NCBI GenBank assembly: GCA_026315105.1
Contig: CM048744.1
Span: 350,137,668 to 350,201,667 of the forward strand
Direction of reading: 5' to 3'
Length of the DNA: 64,000 bases
Source of the DNA: Locusta migratoria
Lineage: Eukaryota > Arthropoda > Insecta > Orthoptera > Acrididae
Below are positions 44,317 through 55,620 of the stretch, one piece after another. How positions within the stretch are numbered: the first letter of the stretch is position 1; every line of letters begins with the position of its first letter. Below the pieces are notes generated by a model. It did not search any database. It worked only from the letters and a program-made list of their open reading frames with translations, and was not told where the DNA came from. A program made the position numbers and the translations under genes.

Positions 44317-44549
44317 AGCCCATATCGATGATTCGTAGCAATTTGCGGAAGAGTTGAACGATTCTCTCCAGTTGTCGTTGGTCCCTTTCTTGCAGGTTCC
44401 TTTTCCGCCCATAGGGTTTTCAGAGGTTTGGTGTTTTACCGAATTCCCGATATTCACGATGTACTCGTGAGATGGTCGTACTGGGAAATCGCCGCCTCAT
44501 CACTACCTCGGAGATGCTGCGTGGTCCATCTCTCGTGCGCCGACTATAA

Positions 44550-46861
44550 GGGCCCCTTTACACGCTCCGACATGTACGCTGACTTGTTTGTACAGACGTT
44601 GTTTGCACAGACATGTCGGAGCGTCTAAATTACTCACCGACAGACAATTTAGTCTGCGCTACTGGTCGGTGTGCGGTCTGCGCAAAGTCTGTCACGGTTT
44701 GAAATCACACAGACGGCACTCAGACAAGTCGGAGCGTGTAAACGATATCTCAGACGAATTGCACAGTCAATTGTAGCTGTAGCCAGCGTACAGTGTAGTA
44801 TTATAGTTGTGACAGTGAGGAGGCTCACGTAACAATCTATTCTGACAGAAATAAAAACGAGTAGCATATCAAGCATTAATAGCAAAACTGAAAGAAGTCG
44901 AGCCAAATGCAAGTAAAGAAATGGTTGTAAAAAAAAATGCATTACGAGTTGTGACTAAGTTCTGTTCTCACCTTCAAATATTGCTGTCTTATAGCACGAC
45001 ATGTTTCTCGAATGATGTAAGATAGTGATAATGATAACACTACATCAGAAACTTTAAGGTCAGCATAACTTCAGCCTGTAGCTGGAAACCGCAATGTCAC
45101 TAAAAATCTCTCATAAGCACTAACTGACTTTCTCATCAGACTGTCATGTGTGGTGTGACGAGTTCTAAAACCACAAAAAACAGGTTTCCTCATCCATTCG
45201 TAACTAATTAAACCAGTCATATTTTTGGAATTTTAGTTCTTTTAAAAGATTAATGTGTGAAAGTTGTTGTTGTTGTTATGGTCTTCAGTCCGGAGACTGG
45301 TTTGATGCAGCTCTCCACCCTACTCTATCCTGAGCAAGCCTTTTCATCTCCTCATAAGAACGGCAACCCACATCCACTTGAATCTGCTTACTATACGCGT
45401 CTCTTGGTCTCCCTCTGCGATTTTTACCCCACACACCTCCCTCCAATGCTAAATTTACGAATCCTCGATGTCTAAGAATATGTCCTACCAAGCGCTCCCT
45501 TCTTTTAGTCAGGGTATGCCAAAAATTCCTTTTCTCGCCAATTTTGTTCAGTACCTCTTCATTAGTTATGTGATCTACCCACTTAATCTTCAACATTCTT
45601 CTGTAACACCACATTTCAAAAGCCTCTATTCTCTTCCTGTCCGCACTGCTTATCGTCCATGTTTCACTCCCGTACAAGGTAACACTCCACACAAATGCCT
45701 TCAGAAAGACTTCCTTACACTTAAATTAATATTCGATGTTAGCAAATTTCTCTTTTTCAAAAATGCTTTTCTTCCCATTGCCATTCTGCATTTAATATCC
45801 TCTGTACTGCGACCATCGCATGTTATTTTACTACCCAAGTAACAAAACTCATCTACCACCTTCATTGTCTCATTACCTAATCTAATTCCTTCGGCATCGC
45901 CTGATTTTCTAAGACTACATTCCATTATTTTTGTTTTGCTCTTGTTTATGTTCATTTTATACGCTCTCTTCCACACACTGTCCATTCCATTCAACTGCTC
46001 TTCCAGGTCGTTCGCTGTCTCTGACAGAATTACAATGTCATCAGCAAAACGCAATGTTTTTATTTCTTCCCCCTGAACTTTAATGCCTATTCCAAAATTT
46101 TCCTTGCTTTCCTTCACCGCCTGCTCAATGTACAAATTGAATAACATCGGAGAAAGGCTACAACCCTGTCTTACTCCCTTCCCAACTGATGCTTGGCCTT
46201 TCATGCCCTTCAAGTCTAATAACTGCGGTCTGGCTTTTGTACAAATTGTAAATAACTCTCCTTTCCCTGTATTTTACCCCTGCTGACTTCAGAATTTGAA
46301 AGAGTGTAGTCCAGTCAACATTGTCAAATGCTTTCTCCAAATCTACAAAAGCTAAAAATGTAGGTTTGCCTTTCCTTAATCTATCTTCTAAGATAAGACG
46401 TAAGGTAAGTATTGCCTCCCGGGTTCCTACGTTCCTCCTGAATCCAAACTGATCTTCCCCGAGGTCAGCTTCTACCAGCTTTTCCATTCTCCTGTAGATA
46501 ATTCGTGTTAAAATTTTGCAACCATGACTTATCAAACTGATGGTTCTGTAATTTTCACACCTGTCTGCGCCTGATTTCTTTGGAAAGTGTGAAAGTTATA
46601 AACATTTTAATAGCCAGTGCTTCACCCACATTTTACGTTCTGGCCTCTTTCTTTTCTTCCAATATAACTGCTGTGGACATCACTATTGTTTTATAAGCAA
46701 ATTTACTTAGTTTGCCCACAGCCTTTATACAATGGACAGAACAATTCAAGACTGAGCAAAGATGTACCGGCGGTCGGAACGTGTAAATGGAACGTTTTAA
46801 TGCGCAGACGGTCGTTGCAAAACTAGTCTGCACAGACATGTTGTAGCGTGTAAAGGGGCTC
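44550..46861. mobile_element. PIF/Harbinger-type MITE with nested RTE LINE
   Basis: TIRs GGGCCCCTTTACACGCTCCG and (right, reverse complement) GAGCCCCTTTACACGCTACA, each flanked by TAA (44547-44549, 46862-46864). TAA/TTA 3-bp TSDs are typical of PIF/Harbinger. Inner ends repeat the CAGACATGTxGxAGCGT motif several times. Without the RTE it is about 1.0 kb. No transposase is seen, so it was mobilised in trans. It sits inside the Tc1 copy. Confidence 0.92.
45266..46586 (-). pseudogene. RTE LINE, 5'-truncated, best preserved RT
   Basis: TSD GTGTGAAAGTT at 45255-45265 and 46587-46597. Minus strand: MISHGCKILTRIIYRRMEKL, LGEDQFGFRRNVGTREAILT, FLAFVDLEKAFDNVDW (motif A), GVRQGCSLSPMLFNLY, LRFADDIVILSETANDL (FADD), FCYLGSKITCDGRSTED, SETWTISSADRKRIEAFEMW and GHILRHRGFVNLALEG, ending at the GTT/CAA tail. 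Only about two frame breaks, so it is a young copy. Truncated before the endonuclease. Confidence 0.95.
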
Positions 46862-46973
46862 TAACACCACAGTAGCATCAGCAGCCGATATACCCCTGCG
46901 CCAGTCGCCCGTTGCCTGATATAGACCGCAACGCCGTCCTCTGAGTGTTTACATATCTCTGTGTTTGAGTAAG

Positions 46974-47810
46974 TTGTAATTTGCGGCTGTTTGCTGATGA
47001 TGCTGTGGTGTATGGGAGGGTGTCGTCTGTAACTGACTGTAATAGCATACAGGATGACTTGGAGAAAATTTCTAGTTGGTGCGAAGAATGGCAGCTAACT
47101 AACTCTCAATGTAGAAAAATGTAAGGTGATGCGCATGAGTAGAAAAAACAATCCTATAATGTTCGAATACAGCATTAGTAGTGAGCTTCTTGATGCTGTC
47201 GCGTCGTTCAAATATCTAGGCGTAACATTGCAGAGCGATATGAAATGGAACGAGCATGTAAGGACGGTTGTGAGTAAGGCGGACAGCCGACTTCGGTTTA
47301 TTGGGGGAATTTTGGGAAGATGTACTTCACCTGTAAAGGAGACAGCGTATAAAACGCTTGTACGACCACGTCTTGAGTATTGCTCAAGTGTTTGGGACCC
47401 GCAGCAGATCGGTTTGAAGGAAGACATAGAGGCGGTTCAGAGGCGAGCAGCTAGATTTGTTACCGGTAGGTTCGACCAATGCGCGAGTGTCACGGAAATG
47501 CTCCGGCAAATCAATTGGGGATCGCTGGAAGAAAGACGACGTTCTTTTCGTGAATTTCTGTTGAGGAAATTTAGAGGGCCGGAATTTGAAGATGAGTGTA
47601 GTACGATCTTGCTGCCGCCTACTTACATTTCGCGTAAAGATCACAAAGACAAGATAAGAGAAATTAGGGCTCGTACGGAGGCATATAGGCATTCTTTTTT
47701 TCCTCGTTCTATTTGGGAGTGGAATAGGAAAGGAAATGCCTAGAAGTGGTACAGTGTACCCTCCGCCACGCACGTTACGGTGAATTGCGGAGTATGTATG
47801 TAGATGTAGA
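46974..47810 (+). pseudogene. Jockey/CR1-like LINE 3' part with long open C-terminus
   Basis: Starts in the RT at FADDAVVYGRV (about 46990), then SSWCEEWQLT, a one-base shift, and an open 205-codon frame (47126-47743): LGVTLQSDMKWNEHV, YKTLVRPRLEYCSSVWDPQQ, VQRRAARFVTGRF, DKIREIRARTEAYRHSFFPR. The 3' end is GTATGTAGATGTAGATG. It belongs to a family related to 37485-39818, but better preserved. It split the Tc1 leader between GTGTTTG and TACGCATGCC. Confidence 0.92.
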
Positions 47811-47849
47811 TGTACGCATGCCTATACCAGTTTCTTTGGCTCTTGAGTG

Positions 47850-48557
47850 CAAATGTGATACATTTAATACACATACACAATTTAATATGTTCTAGCAACT
47901 TGTGATAGAATATAATGAGTTTAAAGTATCCTTATCTCAAGAACACTAAAATTTTCATTTCAAAACAAGAATACATCTAATTAGCTTGTACGGTAATTTA
48001 GGTAATAAAGTGCAAACAAAACAGAGATAATGAGCTCATTATATGACAACAAAGTTAGTGGATATGTCATAGAAATGTAGCACATATATACATTTGTTGC
48101 ATGCAGTACACAATGTAAGGGTTGGTTCATATCATGCTCTTCCTCAAAGTAACCATGAACTTCACAAATGTGAATATTACTACACATTATAATATGCATA
48201 TGTAATGTGCTCATATCTCATGAGCTACATGTCATACTATGATACGATTTAGAAGGTACATTCCACTATATGTGTGTATACTGTCTGTAAAATTTCCTGT
48301 GGCTACAATTTGTAGTGTACAAATTATAAATTGTAACGTCATGCCGAATGCCGTAGTTTTCTCCATAAACAGCGGAAAAGTAGTAAGCGAGAACCTTTTT
48401 TCCTTTCATCATTTTGCTATGGTAGTCAGCGAGAAAAAGTTTAATAAAGGTTTGAAATTATGTTTAAAGTTTGTTGCAAGTCGCTAATTACTCTCATTCT
48501 CATATAGTGTATTTATAAAGGAATGCTCGTGCAAACACAAGATACGTAAACACTCGC
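47850..48557. other. no feature recognised
   Basis: AT-rich, no coding or repeat feature I can name. Confidence 0.5.
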
Positions 48558-48620
48558 TGCGACCGAGCGCATAGAGGCGCTATGCTACGGTGAGCCAGGC
48601 CATTCCCCGTTGGCGTCGTT
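48558..48620 (+). repeat. SINE head fragment
   Basis: CTGCGACCGAGCGCATAGAG and GCGCTATGCTACG...GAGCCAGGCCATTCCCCGT match the head of the divergent SINE at 20749-20945. The B box and body are lost. Confidence 0.55.
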
Positions 48621-48720
48621 TCATTTCTGGTTGTTGCAAGACTTTGGCTACGTTTTTATTTACAGTGACATTCTCTTTGCTTTCGTAGCAGTTTTCATAC
48701 TCAGTTACTGAACAACGGTC

Positions 48721-48796
48721 GCGCGGGAGTAGCCGAGCGATCTGGAGCGCCACGTTGCGCTTCAAGCGGCCTCCCGCGTTCGGAGGTTCGAATCAT
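48721..48796 (+). repeat. SINE head, truncated at the B box
   Basis: GCGCGGGAGTAGCCGAGCGA through GCGGCCTCCCGCGTTCGGAG and the B-box sequence GGTTCGAATC, after which a LINE 3' end begins. The body of the SINE is missing. Confidence 0.85.
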
Positions 48797-48965
48797 CGTA
48801 ATAAAATAAGACAAATCAGATAGAAAACGGAAAGATGTAGGCGTTTCTTTTCCATGCTCACTATTAGAGAATGGAACGGAAGAGAAATATCGTAAAGGGG
48901 TTCGATGAACCCTCTGCCATGCACAATGTAGGTTGCAAAGAATCCATGTAGATATAGGTGAAGAG
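48797..48965 (+). mobile_element. Jockey/CR1-like LINE 3' terminal fragment
   Basis: AAGACAAATCAGATAGAAAACGG-type text, ATTAGAGAATGGAACGG and CCCTCTGCCATGCACA match the end of the LINE at 39655-39818 (RSKTE, then the 3' UTR), ending ATCCATGTAGATATAGG. About 170 bp. Confidence 0.8.
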
Positions 48966-49019
48966 AAGGGGGAGAGGAAGGGAGAGATAGCATACGCTTT
49001 AAAATGCCTTTAGAAGTGG

Positions 49020-49214
49020 ATGTTCAGATGTTTGTAGAGCTTATGGGACTTAACTAAGGGGTCATCAGTCCCTAAACTTACAAACTACTTAAGAACTGGC
49101 TAATACTAAGGTCGGCACAAATATCCATGTCCGAGAGGGGATTCGAACCCCCGACCGTAGTGGCCGTGCAGACCGTGACTGGCGCGCCACAGTACCCTCG
49201 GCCAACGCGGCCGG
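49020..49214 (-). repeat. tRNA-headed SINE (family A)
   Basis: TSD CCTTTAGAAGTGG (49007-49019) and CCTTTGGAAGTGG (49215-49227), one mismatch. Full head with GGCCGGCCGCGTTGGCC on the minus strand and an intact B box near 49140-49150. 195 bp. Confidence 0.95.
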
Positions 49215-49551
49215 CCTTTGGAAGTGGCTATCTCATCGTAATGATAACCTACACTCGGATGTGGACGGTTCTCCTTGAAACTGGACTATTACCATAATAC
49301 CGGGAAGTCAAAGAACTCTTTGGACATTTGTTGGTGTAACTAGCCCTGATTTGTTGCTCTGTGACTTCCTGAATGTCATGTGACAAAAGCGCAACTTAGG
49401 TATCGCAGGTTCGATGTTTTAAAAATACTTAGTGTTTGGTGTTCTGCAGGTCATGGAACATTTTTTAACTTGAGCAGTTTCAGCTGTTCCTTTATGCCAC
49501 TGACAGCAGCATCTGTATCATTCATGTTTGTAGTGCTGGGAGACTGCGGCT

Positions 49552-49682
49552 ATGGATCGCGCGGCCTCCCGCGTCGTGGGTTCGAATCCACCCTCGGGTA
49601 TGAATGTTTGGATCGTCTTTAGTATAAGTTGGTTCATAAATAGTTTTTAAGTCCCATAAGCTTAACAAAAATTTGAACATCT
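49552..49682 (+). repeat. SINE, 5'-truncated with internal deletion
   Basis: ATCGCGCGGCCTCCCGCGTC, then GGGTTCGAATCCACCCTCGG and the body TTTAGTATAAGTTGGTTCAT, but the GGGACTGATGACC block is deleted. Ends TTAACAAAAATTTGAACAT. Confidence 0.85.
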
Positions 49683-50214
49683 GAACAAAACTGCGGCAGT
49701 AGTTCCGTATCTTACTTTGTCAAGGAACATTTGAAAACGGAGCTCATTATTTCTACTTCTGCCTTCATACACGTAACTTTGATACTCTTTCATCCAGAAA
49801 TCCAGTTCAGTTATGAACGTAAATTTGTACTGTTCCTGTTCACTAAGGTCCATCTAATTAATCTCAATTATTCGCATTACAAAAATTCGCACCTGTAACT
49901 AACTTAGAAATACTGCATGGGAGAGACTCTCATTCCTCGGCTTTCACTCGTCACAGGAAGTGGCTAGCAAGATAGCTGCTGTTACAGCAACCCAGTGACT
50001 ATTGTAGACGCTAGTTAGCGTGACGGGTCATCGGTCCAAGTTCAAGATCCACAGTGCGTTCTGAAGCGTTGTATGCGTGCTCAGTGGGCATTTTGTGAGA
50101 AGTCATCATAGGTTATCTCTGAGGATCACGACCGCTATGAACTGCAGATACCACATGCAGCAAATGGAACACAATGTTAAGCTCAGTATCTTCAATGTAC
50201 ACATTGTGCGTCTT
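49683..50214. other. no feature recognised
   Basis: Short frames on both strands without motifs. Confidence 0.5.
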
Positions 50215-50335
50215 TCCCACCGAGCCTATTGGACTCGTTTTCGGAGGTCGGTGGTTCAAATCCCTGTCCGGTATTTCAACTTAGATTTCCCTAGTTTCCA
50301 TACATCGCTGAACCCATTCAACCCTAAATTTAAGT
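50215..50335 (+). repeat. tRNA-derived SINE, second type, fragment
   Basis: TATTGGACTCGTTTTCGGAG, the B-box-like GGTTCAAATCCC, then GTCCGGTATTTCAACTTAGA and TTTCCCTAGTTT fit the GATTTAGGTTTTCC-type SINE seen at 30448-30612. Diverged; no TSD. Confidence 0.55.
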
Positions 50336-50964
50336 AATTTATGAACAAAGCAATTCTTTGCTTATTTCAATATACATAGAGTCTGGAATAAAGTGTATTT
50401 GTTAGAATTACTATTTTTATTTATTTATTTATTTTTATTTTTTGAGGGAAATTCTGGATGACTTCAGAGGGCATCATTGGGCAGGATATGATTCCTCTAT
50501 CGTAACTAACATCATTTTCAAACTGTTTACTACTAATTAGCCATCTGAAAGTTATTTTTAAATGCAATTTTCAATTTCTATGTTTAATTTATCTTGAAGT
50601 AATAGTTTGAAACTCTTGTTACATGTACTCCAACTTAGACATGAAGCAACAATACATAGTTTTTCAATTCATTGTAGCCTAATGCTCTGTTTCTTCGAAG
50701 TAATGGTAGCAAACTAGTCACAATGAATTTTGGAAAGTCCTGCAGTGTTGTATTCAATCTTTAGACAAATGTTTGTGCCTGGAGGTACAGATGAAGTTGA
50801 TGCTGCCATAAGGGTCATGTAAAGGGGGGATTACTTATATAAGGCACTGACGGATTCCATCACTTTCTTTCGTCAGATCCAGCTTGTGCTCCGTCTCTGA
50901 AGACCCTGTCGTTGACGGAACATACAATGTTAATCCTCCTTTCCTTTTTTGTGCGGCAAGTGAG
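50336..50964. other. no feature recognised
   Basis: T-rich with an ATTT/TTTA repeat near 50411-50440; nothing coding. Confidence 0.5.
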
Positions 50965-51600
50965 AGTAGCTCTCTTAAAATGTTCGTGGATGATGCTGTC
51001 ATTTATCGAGGTTCTAAAGTGACCAGAAAATCAAAAGCAACTGCGAAATGATTTAGATAAGACATCAGCTTGGTGCTAAACTTGGCAACTGATCCTTAAT
51101 AATGAGCAGGTGAAGTCATCAATATGACCACTAAAAGAAATCCGTTAAACTTTATTTTCCCGACAAATCAGTCAAAGCCACAGGCCATAAATTCAGCTAA
51201 CTACCTATGAGTAACAATTACGAACAACTTAATTTGGAAAGAACACATAGAAAATATAGTAGGGAAGACGAACCAAAGATTTCGTAGAACACTTAGAATA
51301 TGGAACAATTCTACTAAAGAAACTGCCTATCCAACACTTCTACGTCCTATTTTGGATTATTGCAACGCGTTGTGGGATCCACGCCAGGTTGGGTCTGACG
51401 GACGATTTAGAGAAAATTCAGAGAAGGGCACCTCGTTTTGTATTATCGCGATATAGGAGAATGAGTGTCACGGGGTGATGCAAGAGTTTGGGGTGGAAAT
51501 CATTAAAAGAAAGGCATTATTCGTTGCGACGAGGTCTATTTACGAAATTTCTTTCACCAAATTTCCCTGCCGAATGCCAGAGGATGGCTGTTTCTTTTGT
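50965..51600 (+). pseudogene. Jockey/CR1-like LINE RT fragment
   Basis: FVDDAVIYR (about 50985-51010), then in several frames LRPILDYCNALWDPRQ-like text (51345-51390), RRAPRFVLSR and GWKSLKERHYSLRRGLFTKF. It aligns with 38195-39600 of the related LINE, without the pogo element. Many indels. Confidence 0.8.
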
Positions 51601-51639
51601 TACTGTTAAGTTCGAACAACACTCAAATATTACGACGAT

Positions 51640-51855
51640 CGTGTATGGTGTCCGTTCGAAAAAACATACATACATACACCATCGATCGATTCAACGGCGA
51701 TAAATTTAAGAAATGAGGATAAATTTCGAGTCTTAGCTTCTACAGGATGTTGAAACACATCGACAGTGACAATTGAAAATTCATGCCACAGCGGGACTCG
51801 AACCCGGTTTCCCGTTTGAACGCGAGAAGTGTATTACCACTGGGAAAACGCTTGC
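51640..51855 (-). repeat. tRNA-headed repeat with palindromic 3' module
   Basis: The head at 51781-51853 on the minus strand contains GGTTCGAGTCCCGCTGTGGC (intact B box) and an A-box-like CCCAGTGGTAATAC. The distal part at 51645-51690 is the GTATGGTGTCCGTTCG...CACCAT palindrome. Head plus palindrome has the same design as each arm of the foldback at 689-1410, which suggests one family. Confidence 0.7.
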
Positions 51856-52462
51856 TTCCGCAACAAGTACCCAACTGTGACATACTACTGAATGTAGTGT
51901 CACCTCTCCATTATCGCTACTGGCAGTGCGAATTGCAACGATCTGTAGTAATTTATTTATGAGGAGATAGAATCCAAGAAGATATGTGTGTACAGAGATT
52001 GAGAATGCAAACTGCAGTGCTATAAAGACGATAAAGCTGACCCAGCTCATCCAACAATACGTCAGCTGAAACAACAATTTCAACAATCATATAATTCTGT
52101 TCATAAGACGACTATGATTTAGAAGGTACAAGGGTTTTGTGATAAAATGCACTCTAAATGTTTAAAATATTGATAATCGATAGAGATTATTATGATATTT
52201 ATTATATTTTATAAAAATATCCATCAGAAAAAAGTTTATCAAGACATACAGTGACATACTTTACTTGTCTAACGATATCCATAGGGTCGAATACAGGGAC
52301 TACTTGGCACAGGATTATCACAACAGAAAATATCATCTATGTTATTCATATTTTCCTATTTTTGAAACGTTTCAATTATGCTCTTCTAACACAAACTGCC
52401 TCTGACAAAACTTAATAAATAAAAAGATTTACATCATCAAATAATCCGATTTGTCACCGATT
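51856..52462. other. no feature recognised
   Basis: AT-rich; no motif. Confidence 0.5.
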
Positions 52463-52474
52463 TATCTCAACAAG

Positions 52475-52667
52475 TTCAAATGTTTGTTAAGCTTAAGGGA
52501 TTTAACTGCGGGGTCATCAGTCCCTAAACTTACAAACTACTTATGAACTACTTACGAAGTAGGACGGCACAAATATCCATGCCCGAGGGGGGATTCGAAC
52601 CCCCGACCGTAGTGGCCGTGCAGACCGTGACTGGAGCGCCTCTGTCTCCTCGGCCACCGCGGCCGGC
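52475..52667 (-). repeat. tRNA-headed SINE (family A)
   Basis: Perfect 12-bp TSD TATCTCAACAAG at 52463-52474 and 52668-52679. 193 bp with a complete head (B box near 52592-52602, minus strand). A near-consensus copy. Confidence 0.97.
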
Positions 52668-52679
52668 TATCTCAACAAG

Positions 52680-53290
52680 TGAATGATATTTTGAAATACA
52701 CATTTCACTGGGTGCTATAGGAGACACACCATGGATTGGAAAACATTTTCAAGTGTGTGATTTCCATAGCAGACAAGCCAGTCAAGCAAAAGCGAGAAAG
52801 ACAATGTTATCGAACATGGAACGCAACCAATGGCATATGATATCATGTGAGTAAGATGATACGAGTCAGGTTTTTTTACCCTATCTCCGTATTCTATAGC
52901 AAACAGATTATTACAAGAAACAGAGCACGTCTAAATTAATCAACTTTCCAATTTGTGATTTATATCTTGTTGAAGAGAGTACTCTACATAAACCAATAGA
53001 ATATGATGAATACAATCAAGAAAAATCACACTGTAGATGGTTTTTAAAAATGGACTATAGGGAGCAGCTTTCCATCACAGTGATAGGTCCGTTGCTAAAT
53101 TTGTCTTTTCATCCATCTCTCTAAAAAAGAACTTTTAAAAAAATTAAGATATTTCCTTTTATTTCATTGAAAATTTTTATGTGATTGGATTACGGTTCTT
53201 ATCACAGCGGTTCAGTCAGACTAACCTGCTTCGTAAACTAATTATCTCGAACAATCACATATTTGTAATGAAAGTGAATATCCTGCTTGT
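52680..53290. other. no feature recognised
   Basis: AT-rich sequence between two SINE insertions. Confidence 0.5.
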
Positions 53291-53301
53291 ACCATTACGT
53301 G

Positions 53302-53493
53302 GCCGGCCGCGGTGGCCGAGGTGACTGAGGCGCTCCAGTCACGGTCTGCACGGCCACTGCGGTCGGGGGTTCGAATCCTCCCTCGGGCATGGATAATTGT
53401 GCCGTCCTAGTTCGTAAGTAGTTCATAAGTAGTTTGTAAGTTTAGGGACTGATGACCCCGTAGTTAAGTCCCATAAGCTCTACAAACATTTGA
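53302..53493 (+). repeat. tRNA-headed SINE (family A)
   Basis: Perfect 11-bp TSD ACCATTACGTG at 53291-53301 and 53494-53504. A box TGGCCGAGGTG, B box GGTTCGAATCC. Near-consensus copy. Confidence 0.97.
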
Positions 53494-53504
53494 ACCATTA
53501 CGTG

Positions 53505-54017
53505 ACATAGTTGTAACTGGTGAAATTGGCTAGGTCTCAAACGTACAACATAAAATAATCATTGTCCTGAATATAATTCTAATGCTGAACATATCCATAT
53601 TCATTAAAGTTACATACCTTTGAGAATTTATGCTATTCGTCTGCAAAAATATCTAATCAATTAGATATCTACGTTTTGTCTGACTCGGATTGGAGAAATT
53701 CAGATGCTTGTGGCGGCCTACCTTTTAACAAAAACCGTCGGTGTATGGTCTTATTGCAGTTCACGTTTTCTTGGTAATTTGCTGACTGTAGAAGACGGAT
53801 ATATGTTAGACGCTAATCGCCTGGTCCCAGACTAATGCTGAGCAACGGCGTGAGCCCTATCAGAGACTTAATTGTTAAGGACTGCACCACATCCATGTAG
53901 GCACGCGGTTGACATGACGTCACAAAATTGAAGCCAACGTCCACCAATTTAGTTGACCCAACACATTAACAGACTACAGTTTACGATTGCTTTTGGTTCA
54001 TAATTATTGATGTGTGT
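53505..54017. other. no feature recognised
   Basis: No coding or repeat signal. Confidence 0.5.
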
Positions 54018-54118
54018 ATATTCAAATGTTTGTAAATCTATCGGACTTAACTGATGGGTTATTAATCCGTAGCTTACAAATTACCGGTACTTAAACTAAC
54101 CTAAGGACAACGCAAACA
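54018..54118 (-). repeat. SINE body fragment (family B)
   Basis: CAAATGTTTGTAAATCTATC, GGACTTAACTGATGGGTTAT and ACTTAAACTAACCTAAGGAC are the reversed SINE body. The tRNA-like head is missing, so the copy is 5'-truncated. Confidence 0.8.
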
Positions 54119-55358
54119 CCAAGTAAGTGATGTAAAAAGGATTTAGCTCGTAGCTCTTTGATTGTTTAAAGTTGTATTTCTTTGATTAAAATGACAGCTT
54201 GTGTAGTTTGCAGTTGTACTAATCCTAATAAACGTCGTGTTTAGATTAAAGAAATCATGTTGCATTCGTAAGTGGAGAAAACATCCAGAAGTCATGATAG
54301 CATGCCTTGCTTCTTTTCTCATTCCACATACTCACGGACTAGCAAAGAAAATGTAGTTAAGCAGTTTGTAAATCTAAACATTAAAAATGTTTTGCAAATG
54401 AACGTAGAGTTGAAAATGTAATAAATAAGAATCATTACTGATAAGCTCTGGTTTCGTAGTTCCATATTCATCAACTGTTAACAGATTAAAACATTACGAA
54501 GTTTCCCATTTGCACATCACGTACTTTTTTTCTTGGTTATTCGAAAGTATGTACAAAAATAATCATATGAATGAGGCCAAATTGATCGTAGCACTCGATT
54601 ACATACACATTCAATACCAGAGAACGTTTCAAATTGCTTTCATGGCACTATATTATTCACCCAAACACTGTAATATCTGGCACATGAAAGAATTTAAAAC
54701 AAGAAACAACAGTTGACAATAGTTTCCCATTGTCAGCAAATACTAATTTGGCACACAGTGCGGTGATTATTGGGAGCGACCATTACAGCTTTTCCCACTT
54801 ACATTCCCCCACACGCACCAAGTGTCAACTTAGTTTGCATGAATAATACGTTTTCGGTCATCAAAACTGGCAGCACGCCCCACCCAATGGCTTCAAAACA
54901 ACGTGCAGCGAAATTCTGTAGTGCCATTTCCCTTCCTTATACCTCCTTGGCCACATCGTCATGTGCTGTTTAATCGGAGATGGTATCTGAAGACTAACAA
55001 AACAATCGAGCGATAATAGCTGGGGTGAAAATAGGCTGGGACGACCGAGGCAATGCCCCGGAGAAAAAAATAAGAAAAACTGAGTAAAAATTAAAATGAG
55101 AAGGAAAAGTAAGAAAATATGGTAATATTAATCAGTCGAGAGACGAATTTAACCTATTAAAATAACAAAGGATTGGTCCTGGAAATCACTGTAAAGCAAA
55201 TGCAAGGTGCCTATACATCACAAGTTGGTACAACCTGTTTAGGTAGCACTGTACAGTGAACCTTAATTCATATTTTGTACAAATTTGCAAGTACATATAG
55301 ATGAGACAGAAATTACGAATTCACACATATACACTCGATATGAGAGCCATCTGTTGAC
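54119..55358. other. mostly unassigned; weak THAP-like start
   Basis: At 54191 a frame begins MTACVVCSCTNPNKRRV, and after a shift RLKKSCCIRKWRKHPEV. The CxxCxCTN and Trp spacing recalls a THAP zinc finger, but the match is short. Frames at 54510-54716 and 54770-54973 have no motif. Confidence 0.35.
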
Positions 55359-55372
55359 AATCTTATGACTGT

Positions 55373-55606
55373 TTCCAGGGCTCTCGGGTGTCCAGCCGGA
55401 TGCGATCGTTGAAGTCCCACGATATTTCGGCGAATAACCTTTCGGCCATCCTCAGGTGGTTCTGATGGAAAGAACCACCATCAGAACCACCTGAGGATGG
55501 CGGAAAGGTTATTCGCCGAAATATCGTGGGACTTCAACGATCGCATCCGGCTGGACACCCGAGAGTCCTGGAGACAACACATACGCCGGGAAAGCCTCCG
55601 ATGGCA
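55373..55606. mobile_element. 234-bp near-perfect palindrome insertion
   Basis: TSD AATCTTATGACTGT (14 bp) at 55359-55372 and 55607-55620. The left arm (55373-55470) and right arm (about 55480-55575) are almost perfect reverse complements and meet at AAAGAACCA. A 31-bp unpaired tail (GACAACACATACGCCGGG...) follows on the right only. The arm sequence resembles the TTCGGCGAATAACCTTTCGG-type ends that I associate with Penelope-like or other arthropod retroelements. No coding sequence. Confidence 0.85.
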
Positions 55607-55620
55607 AATCTTATGACTGT

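Larger units (their letters stand above)
42916..47849 (-). pseudogene. Tc1-like element dispersed by at least five later insertions
   Basis: Read on the minus strand from the right: the TIR end CACTCAAGAGCCAAAGAAAC (47849 downward), leader (46973-46862), HTH part RRRFPSTTISRVYREYREFG and LQERDQRQLERI, RIIDMG (44549-44327 plus the first TSD copy), then TRVPLLSA, LAWTRQYRHWTVDDG, DEPCFQLYRADGRVGVWRQP (the first catalytic Asp block) at 43212-42916. Inserted between these parts are a LINE, a Harbinger MITE with its RTE, a SINE and a 0.9 kb segment. The C-terminus is missing. Confidence 0.82.
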
